A stretch of DNA of 40,726 nt from positions 48,602-89,327 of the forward strand of contig KV423979.1 of NCBI GenBank assembly GCA_001632435.1, in the 5' to 3' direction. The stretch comes from Calocera cornea HHB12733 (lineage: Eukaryota; Basidiomycota; Dacrymycetes; Dacrymycetales; Dacrymycetaceae). Below are positions 9,344-19,650 of the stretch, in pieces. The notes under the pieces were generated by a model that saw only the letters and a program-made list of their open reading frames with translations, was not told where the DNA came from and ran no database searches. Position numbers and translations under genes: made by a program. Each line of letters opens with the position of its first letter. Position 1 is the stretch's first letter.

Positions 9344-9935
9344 CTGTGAAACATATCACACCGCTGCGCTTGTAATAGCTTCGTCAAGCCGCATCCCAGC
9401 CGAACTCTTTGCGTTGTGTGGGAGCTTCAGGTTCCTGTAGCAGGACGAACGAGCTGAAGCAATCAGTCGCGCAGAGAAGTGAAGCAGTATTTTCATTTCG
9501 GCCATCCTGCTGTCTGAAGGGCCAGAAGAGTGCGCTGCTGCCGGGCTGCGTGAGAACCACCGCGCGAAGCTGAAGGAAGTGGTGCATGCGGGATTCAAGC
9601 GCGTAACAAACTCCTGAAGGGTCAGATGCCAGGAAGCGCTCGTCTGATCGACCTTGTTCTGACAATGCCCGGAAGCGGAACAAAGGTATAAAATGAGAGT
9701 CGATCATCCAGCAAGTAGTCGGCACCCAGCAAGTAGCCGCGAGGGAAATCCCAGGTAATCCCAGAGGGTGTCGAAGACCGTGCTCTGAACCGATGAAGGA
9801 TGGAAATCGAATACATTTGGCGTGGTAAGCAATCGCGCACTCCATGCTCTAGCCTATAACCAGGGAACCATGAGTGTTCCGAACTCGCATTGATATTCAT
9901 TGATACGTCGTGAAGCACGTCTCGTCGGTAGTGCT
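9344..9935. other. Intergenic stretch, no gene recognised
   Basis: This is the 3' flank of cofilin. It holds short local duplications (CAGCAAGTAG at two places near 9710-9735) and one isolated CGGAAGC match near 9669. Open frames here have no recognisable domains and no support. Confidence 0.5.
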
Positions 9936-10529
9936 TCATGCCTTCGCAACTTTGCTGAGCACTGCAATAATCTCAGTGGTAAGTGCATGCAAAGATGACG
10001 CAATAGAGGTCCAGAACATACCAATTTCATAGGCGACTTCAGAGTAATCGGTCCCCTGCACTTCGGCAGCAATGGCACCCGACTGGAGCTTCCTCTTCAA
10101 AGCCTCCTTCGACGACGCATATATCATCTTCTGCTTGACCTTGGCATCATCGGGCACCCTGCATAGTCAAGTAAGATCGAAGTGCACTAAGCGGACGAGA
10201 TAACTGGCTGGGATACCAGGAGATTAGGACGATCTTGTTTCTCTTGCCCCCGCCATCCACTTCGAAGGCGAAGTCGTAGATGGCCCACTTGCACTCATTC
10301 TCCGGCAAGTCCTCAAGGAATTTGTCGTAGTCGGCATCCTGCGATGTTTTCCCCACGATGATCTCTTGCAGATTCGGAGCGACCTCTAGGATGATATACT
10401 TGAGTACCTTCCCCAGCCTCAGTTCCTCGAACTTGGCGACGCATTCGTCAGAGACACCGATTCCAGAAGACTGGGTATGTAGCATCATCAACAGGGATCA
10501 ACCAGCTCAAACAGTGAGACACGAACCAT
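9936..10529 (-). CDS. COF1: Cofilin / ADF family actin-severing protein
   Basis: Four exons on the minus strand: 10527-10529 (the ATG alone), 10217-10470, 10022-10158 and 9936-9961. They sum to 420 bp, giving 139 residues, the normal cofilin length. Splicing the initiator codon off by an intron right after ATG is typical of fungal cofilin genes, and the next residues [10 protein letters not shown] match the family N-terminus. Further signatures are the [14 protein letters not shown] segment, [15 protein letters not shown], and the actin-binding long helix with [17 protein letters not shown]. The C-terminus ends with the family-like YEIVLSKV. The protein binds and severs ADP-actin filaments in the cytosol. 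The first intron has a GTTCGT donor. The gene lies 165 bp downstream of alpha-actinin on the same strand. Confidence 0.95.
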
Positions 10530-10694
10530 GATGGATAATGAAGGGGCTCTAAAGTGTGTGGTGTTTACAGACGGTGGACAAGTAGATGAAGGTCACTAGC
10601 GACGTTGAGCGCACGACTCGCGGGCGCCACCTGTCTGGTGCATGCACTGTACTACATAATACATCCGCGTCGCAGCGAGTACGGTACATGCGGA

Positions 10695-13452
10695 TCATCG
10701 CGCCGGCTGCGCTGGCTCGGAGAACACCTCATCCAACCAACCCTCGTAATCCAGATGCTCAATGGGCACAGTCGACGATGGAATGACCTGCTGGAGATAT
10801 GCAATCGTTGACTCTGAGAGCACTGCCTGCTTCAGGTCCATTTCAGTCATGAAGCCCTGGCACAGATTCGCTAATGTCAATAGATATAGACCTCCCAATT
10901 CGCACGAGACAGACCTTCTCTCCTGTGAGTGACCTGAACGCATCTCGCAACTGCTCTGGCGTCGTCTGGTCCTCCATGATCTCGACCTTCGTCTTGGGCT
11001 CAGCTGGAGCTAGTCTGGATAACAATATAGGCTTACGAGTAGATTTATGAAAGCCTCGAACGTCACAGCCCCATACTCTTGGCCTAACTGCACGAATATG
11101 GTCTCGAGGTCGTCGTCCTATGGAGGCTCAGAGAAGTGTACGAGCAGCTTACGCAGGCGGTGTAATACCGAGTACACGATGCCTAAACTGGCTAGAGCTG
11201 CTGCCATTTCCGCCATGCTTAATGTGTTTGTTTCATCTTTGTCGAAGTATCGGAACGTGCTCTCGAACTGTTCCAGTTGCGCGGGGGTCAGATTCGACAT
11301 ATTGCGACTCACGATCTTTCCATGAATCAGAATGAATGCCCCAGCGCGACCATGGACTGACCTGATTTTCGATGAATGCCACCTTTTTGGATATAGCCTG
11401 TTGAACCAGGCTCGACTCGAATTGCAAGTCTTGGAAGGTGAAAACGGTATAGTCATTCTCCTCGACGTTTGCGTCTTGGCAGCCTTTCTCTGCCCTCTCC
11501 ACCGCCGCAAGCACTTCCAGAAGGGGCTCCATTTCTGCATTGATGGCCTGTAATTGCCCTCGTTGGACCTGGCATAACGTAAGTTAGGAACATAAGTCAT
11601 TCAGGTTGAGGTTGTCATTTCGCTTACTTCCAGGGGTCCATCCAATGCTGCGAGCTCTGCAGCAACTTTTCGAAGCTGCTCTTCATAGGTATTAGCCTGA
11701 GACGCGAACGATTGGCGCAAGACCTCTTTTATCCTGCAGCGGTGTCAGATTGGAGCGGTGCTCTCCGAGCTAGGCCCGTACTCTCGTATTCGGGCGTTGA
11801 TGGCTCGCGACCTCTGGGCTTCCGATTCTACCAACCGCAGCCAAGCTGAGTCCAAATCCTAGCTCCATGAGTATCATGCGCAAATACAGACAAGCGACAT
11901 ACTGTGACGCTGAGACCCGGCGGGGGCTCGTATGCCCGAAGATTATAGGTTTTCAGCTTCGTCTGGACATTGCCGAATAGAGTGCCTAGATCCTGTTTCT
12001 CGGCCACCCAATCGCGCTTGATGGTCTGCTTGTATACCCGGAATGCATTTGACTGGGCCTTGGCATCCTCGTAGCTTCCAGTGAAGGGAATCGACAGCCA
12101 CTGTGCCTGCATGCCCTCAAATTGATGGAGGAGCTAAGAGAAGATGTGAGTCAAGGAGCTCACCACAACGTAAGGAAAACAACCTGTTGTGCCCTCCTTT
12201 CGTAGTCAGTTCGACTCAACCACACGGAATGCATGAGCTCAGCAAACTTCTCTACTCGTCGCGATACCGTTTCTTGTTGATCTGTGTAGGCAGCAAACGT
12301 GAGCAACGCAGGTCAAATGTCAGATGGCGGCATCCTGACCCATTGAAGAAAACGCATGAAAATAGGAGGCGATGTAGGTCATCACACTGCGCTCATCGGG
12401 GGGTCGCGCGTCAGCTAAGTCGCTGACTTCCAGAAGTTGCTGTTGTGGTATGAGGAAGAAAACTTGCTGGGAGAGGGACATCTCACAGGGATGTTGAGAT
12501 GTTGAGCCGCGACGTCGAAGGCGAGCGTTATCATTGCCCGGGCATCAGACTACGGCCAGATGTGGCTTGGCTCAGTACTGCTCGAGGAAAGGTTATGGCG
12601 GCTCACCTTCTCAAGTGTGTCGTAGTTCAGTAGGTCCGGCCGGTGATGATGGATTAGAGCACATCTGTTGCAGGCCAGTGAAAACAGGGGACAAAACCTG
12701 TGTTCTAGATGTCTCACAGTGCGAGTCCATCGGCCCAGCTATAGCCAAAATCGGTGACATTTACGTCCGGATAGCTTGCAGTCTTCCGCTGGCACCAGAG
12801 AAGAAGACCTTCCTTTGCTGACAGGCCCTCTTCGCTGGGAATGATGAGGTTGGGACTTTCCGACAGACCTGCGACACTTACCTGATATCCGCTATTGTGA
12901 ACCGCAAGATGAGGGTCCATATCATGCCGAGTATCAGTTTCAGATTCCCATCGATGATATCTGGCTTGTCTTGAGCTTTATAACGACGAAACAGTATAAC
13001 GACCAAACCTTCAGGCCCAATGTTCGTGAGCTTCACCCCTCGTGACCGAATGAATTCCAGAGCTTTATTGACATTTTCAGCCTTCTGGACCCGCATCTTG
13101 GGTGACCTGTTGAATCGGCCTAGGGATACGTCACCTGAACAACCCAGGTAGTTAGATGCCTCCTGAGTGTCGTCTAGAATGCTGTCGACTGCTTACCCAT
13201 GATTTCCTGCAGAAGTTCAGATGAGTTGTGGCGGCGCACAATCTTAGTGAATGCCGCACCATGAGTTGAATCAATTTCACGCCATCGGACAGATCCTTGA
13301 CCAGTGAAGTCATTGGTGGATAACCGTGTGACTCGAGCTTGGTGTTCAGCCTAATGTCTATCAGGAACCGTACCGAGGTGGATGGCAAGATCTGACCATT
13401 TGCAGAAAGTCCTTTCCTGCACATCTCGAGATTGAGTTTCCAGCGAGTCCAT
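10695..13452 (-). CDS. AIN1: Alpha-actinin (Ain1-like actin cross-linker), multi-exon
   Basis: The ATG at 13450-13452 opens a short first exon (13397-13452); exon 2 is 13260-13350. Spliced, the start reads into [14 protein letters not shown], the family CH1 opening. CH1 continues with [31 protein letters not shown] and the [13 protein letters not shown] block. CH2 follows with [16 protein letters not shown] and [20 protein letters not shown] spectrin-like rod runs over about 11600-12500 ([13 protein letters not shown] segment near 11900). A C-terminal EF-hand pair starts with [15 protein letters not shown] (about 11190-11270). I estimate about a dozen introns and roughly 600-650 residues, close to fission yeast Ain1. 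It bundles actin filaments, for example at the cytokinetic ring. Not every internal exon border was resolved. Array B lies in its upstream region. Confidence 0.9.
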
Positions 13453-13634
13453 CAGATCAAACAAAGACTAGCGAGACAATAGTAGCAGTAAAGTCCTCCA
13501 ACCGGGCGGCAAGCGGACATGACGTGACTTAAACGAAACACGCGACAGGGACGCGTCTGTCTCGCGCGTTTGAATGCCTCCGTTGCTGTAGGCCCGTGGT
13601 TTTTCAGGGTTAGGGGCTGGCTGTAAGACTGGGG

Positions 13635-14100
13635 GTTGCTTCCGCTGCATATTTGCCTCCAGCACCCACTTTGCATCCGCTATTACTGTGGTCATATTTG
13701 CGTCGGTCCGGGCGAGTTTACTTCCGTGTCAAGGTGTACCTCCACTTCATCCTTTGCCTTGACTAGCGCATGCGGTCGGTGACTTGCTTCCGGCAACACA
13801 AGGAAAGCTGCTTGCTTCGGCTCGGGCTTTGCCTCTGATGTACAGTCTGCCTCCGCTACCATATTTGCATCCGCCAAAGAATTTGATTTTGCTTAACATA
13901 TACTCCCGCCACCCAGTAATTTGCTCCCATCGTACTGTTTGCCCTCGCTATGTCGGCTACCTCCCCTCCTCTGCCTCCGCGCGAATCTGCCTCCCTTGTA
14001 TGATGTGCTTCTACCACAATGTTTACTTTGGCCTTAAGCTCGGCTGACGTGATAAAATTAACTTCCCACTAGAATACGTTGCGCTGGGATTTGCTTCCGC
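13635..14100 (-). repeat. Array B left arm: about 18-bp periodic TTTGCTTCCGC-type repeat
   Basis: On the plus strand the core reads TTTGCTTCCGC or variants (TTTGCCTCCGC, TTTGCATCCGC, TTTACTTCCGT). Core ends fall near 13645, 13662, 13680, 13707, 13727, 13745, 13763, 13781, 13821, 13838, 13856, 13874, 13892, 13909, 13930, 13948, 13966, 13996, 14014 and 14032, mostly 17-18 bp apart. The other 7-8 bp of each unit differ freely. It lies upstream of the alpha-actinin ATG. Short open frames read the array as Ala-Glu-Ala-type hexads, but they shift frame. Confidence 0.85.
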
Positions 14101-14170
14101 CAGGCCCCTTGTTTCGTTTATATCTGTTGAATTCCCCGGAACAAAAAAAAAGACGAAATACCTTATTACT

Positions 14171-14366
14171 CGGAAGTAAATAGCTACCGGAAGTAAAAGC
14201 AATGGCGGATGCAGCCACCTACGGGGGTAAAAGCCAATGGCGGGAGCAAAGTACCCAGCCGAAGCAAAGAGGAAGCAAAGAGGACGTAAATCCTTCCAAG
14301 GATGCACAACGGTAGCGGAAGTACAGTAGATGAGATGACGGAGGCAACTTGGCAAGAGGAAGCAAA
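14171..14366 (+). repeat. Array B right arm: CGGAAGTAAA-type repeat in the opposite orientation
   Basis: Cores CGGAAGTAAA, CGGATGCAGC, GGGGGTAAAA, CGGGAGCAAA, CGAAGCAAAG, AGGAAGCAAA and CGGAGGCAAC follow each other at mostly 17-18 bp, with some 11-bp and 23-bp steps. The orientation is reversed relative to the left arm, so both arms read outward from a roughly 70-bp centre (14101-14170). Confidence 0.85.
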
Positions 14367-14587
14367 CAGCTTCTCCCTCACTCCGGGGTCCATCTAGCAG
14401 GCAAGACGATGCGTTTCCAAGGGCGAAAAGACTATGTGTCTGTCCGCAAATGGCTTCCATAAAGCTGCGACAGCGATGTCCTTCTCCCGAAAATGTAGAT
14501 TCATTGAAAGAGACGAAATCCAGAGTCCAACTACTGTACAGGCATAAGAGGACTGGGTGTGTCCGGCCCGAGCCCCCAACGCGCGCG

Positions 14588-17500
14588 TCACAAGAAACCA
14601 GACTCTTGAAGCAGACGGGCCATCCTCTCCTCTTCCCTTTCTCTCGGTTCTCTCTCAAGGCTTTTCGGCCAGTAGTCGAAGTCTTGGGATACCGATTCCA
14701 TGCTTTGGTTGATGAACTCGATGATGGCATCCACAGGCGTGAGGTCATAAGTCGCAGCTTGATAGCGCTGGACTTCTCGGATCACTTGTGAAGTTCTCTG
14801 GCGCTTGTCAAAGTTGATGACCTTTCCCCCGGCCACTGGAATGAAGTCGCTGTTCCCCTCGTGAATAAAAGTAAGGTCCTTCAGCGGCAATCCTGCGAAT
14901 AGTCAGCTTGTCAGAGGGTCCATTGGGCCTTGAAATTCAATATGCTGACCGAAGAATGGGACACAAGGGGGGTCAATAGTAGCAAGCAATCTCCGATACT
15001 CTGCAAAATTCCTGCCGGAATCGATTGTTTTCTCCAGATCAGCCAGAGTATCATTGGCGCGCGTGTGCACTTGCTCCCAGGACCTGCGGAGACGACGGAT
15101 AGGCGGGCCGTTCAGTCCTGCCGTCAGCGCTGCCATTGTCGAGAAGTTTTTCAGCCGCTTGCATTGCTAGAAGACGTCAGCTATCAGTACAATAGACCCG
15201 ACTGAAATACACCGTGCTCACCTCAGCTACGCTTATCCAGAATCTGATTACGGCTGCACGCCTCTTGACCTCATCTTTAGCCAGAACCGAGTCCGTGACC
15301 CATGCTGCCAACTACCCCGAGTTAGATCCGGAAGTCTCCGTCATTCAATCGTACTCACTTGATTGCTCATATGGATTATGGCCTTAATGTTGTCCTCGGC
15401 CAATGATGTTGCAGGTTTGTCCTTTCCACGTTCAAGACACTCAGTAGGATGTACTCGATTGAACAACCGACTCTCCATAATGGTTAGTTGGCGAGCTAGT
15501 TCGACAGGGTCAAGTTCGTTCAGCTTAAATTTTCGCAAATTCTTGGGCAGTATGGATGGAGGAGGATCCTGTAGTCCATTGGCTGTGTACTTCTTGGCCT
15601 GAGCTTCATCCCTCTATCACAGCCGAGTTAGCCGCCCGCCCTGATTCACTTCGAACGAACGTACCCTCATCTTAATCGTTTGCAGAACTTGCATTTTTGG
15701 AGCCATCATGTCTGACTCTTGTATGCTTTCAGCAAACTCTTTGATGCGATCCAAGACAGGGAGGTCTGATTGAGTGAGTGTTTGAGACTGAATGAGTGCT
15801 TTCAGGATGTTCATCGTTCTAGAAATACTGTATTAGAAACCGTGTCATACATCAGAGCACGCATCGATCGCACCTGAAGCGATAACGTTTCTGCTTGCTT
15901 TCCTTCCACTCATTGAACTGTTCGGGCGTGACGTTCTGAGGTGCAGGCAAATTGAAGCGCGCGATGAGTTCTGTAACAACCTCGTCCACAGTTGCGAAGG
16001 ACTTGAAAGTCATCAAGAACGTCTCATTGAATGTTGAATCTGCTGGGATTGTGAATAAGGGCAACCGACGATGGAAGGACTGTACTTGCCCAGCCGATTA
16101 TGAAGAGTCAAGTGTTCGACAAGTGCAGGCAATGTGCCTCCACGCACTCCCTGATCGGAATTATACAAGATATCTGGCGGCTTGTACATCGGCTGCATGT
16201 ATTCGGGCTCTCTTGGAGCAGTGTGCATAGCTATAGGTGCATCGGGGCCAAGGATATTCTTTAGCTTGCGCTCTCGTCTTATTCGAGCGTCTTCAGTCGC
16301 AGACTTGTCTTCTTCTACACAACCAGTCCATCAGCTCACGTGCACCGGTGAAGAACCTGCACTAACTCTGTTCGTCTATCTCCCCATCGTCAGGAGGAGC
16401 CTCGGCCATATCAGTCTCTTCAGTTCCGTCGCGGTTCACTTCGGCCACTCGAGTTCCCGAATCCGAGGAGAGCTTCGCTTTCAACACACTATGCTGAGTG
16501 GTTGGCGCACTAGCATTGCTGGCACTGATGTCAAGTCTTGGAAGCTCCGCATGCGATCGATAGCTTTCCCTGCCATTGATAGCGCTAAATGGGTGGATTG
16601 CGTCACCCAGATTCAGTTCACCATGGGTGTTCTGCTCTAGAAGGCCGGCGAACGCGGTGTGTGATGTACTGTGGACACCCATTGTTACTGAATAGTCTCC
16701 CGGTGCGCCATCCGACGATTCCCGGTGGTTCGCAGATCTTGCGCCAATGCGGCCCCTCCGGCTAGGATCAGCTGCTTCAGCCTGAGCTATAACAACCTCT
16801 ACCAGTGAATCCAGCGTCTCCATAAGCTCAACGGTTCCAGACTTCAGCGATGACGCCGCGGATAGGACGGTGTGGAAAACGTTTTGATCGAATGTCGTTG
16901 TCCATGAAGACAAGGACGGCGCGGAGGCAGTCTGGGCCCGGATTAACAAAGCTGCCGTCTGATCGTACAGCGACTGCTTCGTGATCTCAAACGCCCGCAT
17001 GAGATGCCTCGCTTGTCGCACATTAGCATCATAGTCGTCGTTGTGATTGGCCAGTTTAGTGTTTCCGGAAGTTGTACCAACTCCGCCGTCGAAGTCCAGA
17101 TGTGAGGCAAGGTCGAGGGTCTCCGCGTAGTCCAAGAAGGCGGCAAGCTGTGTGACAGCAAGCTGACACTGATGTACGACCTGCGTGATGACTTCTGGAG
17201 GTACTGCGGAGAGTCCCTGATCTAACGCCAAGTCGGTTAGAACAGGATCTCCTTGCTCGAGGTACGGATCAGTAGGTGACCCAGCGCGGGAGTTGTACTG
17301 GCGACTATAGGCCATGTTGATCAGCTCCGAGAGCTTCGTCAGCTGCTGGTCCACCGATATGCTGATGTCGTTGAGTTCTTTGATTGCCTTCGTATCCGGC
17401 GGTTTCATCGCTGTGCTATCATCGTCGATGGCAACAAAGCCGTTTGATCTCCAACCAGCACCAATACCACCACCGATTATGCCAGTGCCGATGCCAGCAG

Positions 17501-19225
17501 CCCCTTTGCCAGGCGAAAGTTCAGCTGTGATCCGCCTAGGCGCAGCTGAGTCCATTATCTTGTCGAGTTCCAAAACAAAGGCAACAACAGATCTTTCCAG
17601 CTCGCGTGCGTCCCGCTCCAATGTGACTGCCATTTCTGGAGGTCGGGCGTCGGGCACCGAGTCGGCAGCACGCGAAGAAAGAATAAGGCGAGAAAGGTTT
17701 GCTGCAACTTTGCGATGGAATCCGGTGAGTGGATCCGACGAGATACTCCTTAAGTACTCCTGAATCGCTGAATCGCCTTCCAGGTCGGCCTCTTGTATTG
17801 GCGGTACAAGCTTGCCAGAGGCAAGCAACAAGTTCAGCACAGCAGCAGCAGCTTGAGCGACTCGTCCAGAGAGCTGGGGATGTGGAACAACATCATCTTC
17901 TATGTGACCAGCCAGCCGTCGCTCTCGAATAAAGTCGATGCCGTCACGAGGAGTGATGGGGCTTTCGTCCATAACTTGCGTAGCAGTTTCAATGACGATT
18001 TGAATGGCTTCACGGGCATACACGGCACATTCCTTGATAAGGTACACTTCTTCCTCAGGGGCCAAAAGGCTTTGCAGCTCTACCGCGTATTGCAAGGCTT
18101 TCCGACCATCGACCAATGGCGCGTCCGGAAGACGTCGGATTGCTCGCGTTCTTCGACTTCCTGAATGTCCGCTGTGACTGCTGCTGTTGGAGGGTAGGGT
18201 TGGTCGAGTCGTGATTGAATCAAACCCATTGCCATAACCAAGCTCAGCAAAAGGGTTCGGTACGTCATGCAAGGGCCCGGTATAGAATGGGCCATCTTCG
18301 TATAAGCCAACGAAGTCCGACGCGGCAGAGCTAACTGTTCCACGTCGCATGATCCCGTTCGGTAGGGGTTGATGTGGCCCATCACGTCGTGGCCTGATTT
18401 CGGGTGCTGGTGAAGGGGGCGTCCACCGCACTTGGTGACTGATGGGGTTCCAGTAGTAGTATGCCATGCCGTCATCAGTCGTCTTACGAATCCATGGCTC
18501 TGGAGTACCAGCACGCTGGACTCCGAGGACACCGTTGATATCCTTCGCGTTTGGAGTACCGTGATCGTAGGATCCATATGGGTCCACATCATGGCCATGC
18601 CGGGACGGGACGTCGACCTCTGGGACATCTTCCGCCATCGTGGGAAGCTCCGCGCTTTCTTCTCCAGTGTCCGTATTCACGTAGTAGATCTACCGTATGA
18701 TTAGCGTATTATGGATGGGTGACTAACAGGCTAACGTACATTCCCGGATTGAGACATTTTCGGGATCCAACTGTCTGGAGACTGAGAAACCGTAGTTCGG
18801 GGCAGGAACGACGACGAAGTGGGAGCAACCATGGTCCTATGACTGTCCCCATTGGAGTTCCAGGATACTGCGTCGTTGACAAAAGTCGATGGAGGGGGTT
18901 GCATAGGCACCATGGCGTCCTCTACGCGCTCTGGTTCATAGCCCCTAGCTCGGAACTCTTGCTCCACTTCGTCCTCTGACACCGGTACAACATAGTTGCT
19001 TGGAAACCATCCCCGTTCATCCTCCAGTAGACCATCCCACCACCCAGATTCCAGCTGAGTGAGCACCTCGATGAGATCTCCTTTATGAAAGGTGAGAGAA
19101 GACGCATCGGTGGACTGATAGTCGTAGAGCGCCCGGACGAAAAACGTTGCCGGTTCGCCAGCGGTAGGTGCTAAGGACGCACTGTCGCCCAGGAAAGAGT
19201 ATCCTTCCTCGTAATCAGACACCAT
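14588..19225 (-). CDS. CDC25: Cdc25-type Ras guanine nucleotide exchange factor (SH3-WW-RasGEF_N-RasGEF)
   Basis: Start ATG at 19223-19225. An SH3 domain comes first (about 18990-19150: ALYDYQS, WWDGLLEDERGWFPSNYV). A WW-type segment follows (about 18420-18520: PWIRKTTDDGMAYYYW, HQVRWTPP). A long middle region without a clear domain but with helical stretches is encoded mainly by one exon (about 16360-18680). The RasGEF N-terminal motif is at about 15620-16060 (TFNETFLMTFKSF, MNILKALIQ). The catalytic RasGEF domain is at about 14600-15540 (LDPVELARQLTIMES, the NFSTMAALTAGL block, and DLTFIHEGN). The protein loads Ras with GTP at the plasma membrane, upstream of cAMP/PKA or MAPK signalling. 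Several short introns lie in the 3' half. I did not resolve every border. I expect well over 1,000 residues. Confidence 0.9.
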
Positions 19226-19650
19226 GCTGTGTCTGCGGACAGGCTACACTCGGTTGAGGGGTACCGTTGGCATATATGACGGACGTAGGCAGTTGGAATG
19301 TTGATCGTCAGGGCTGGAACAGGGTCGCACGAGAAGCTGAAGAAGGGGCTGATCTCCGTCCAAATGCGAAGGGATTATTGGAGGGCAGAGACGCGTCTCA
19401 CTGCAAGGAAGAGATCGAGGATATGGGATATGGGGGAGAAAGGCAAGCGTTGACGAGAGTAGGCGATATAGGCTGTGAAAGGCGGGGGCGAGGGAATGCG
19501 ACGACGGTGGCATCCGCATCCGCTCCTGGACGGCACAGGGGGGATATCAGGGTTCAGCCGCCCCGCCCGCAGCGACCGAGGACATCGGAGGTCACAATGG
19601 GTACACGGATACATTCGGATCCAGATTAGACTGTCCACAAATGGCACTCC
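19226..19650. other. Intergenic: Ras GEF upstream region and RIA1 3' flank
   Basis: 425 bp with no recognisable gene. Both neighbours are on the minus strand, so this must hold the RIA1 terminator and the Ras GEF promoter. No TATA box or repeat stands out. Confidence 0.5.

Noticed and set aside
9344..9935. Possible small gene 3' of cofilin
   Set aside because: Two overlapping minus-strand frames exist but show no recognisable domain, and there is no intron model that extends them.
14023..14748. 241-codon open frame on the minus strand
   Set aside because: It overlaps the 3' end of the Ras GEF in another frame and then runs through array B. The composition is unlike a protein.
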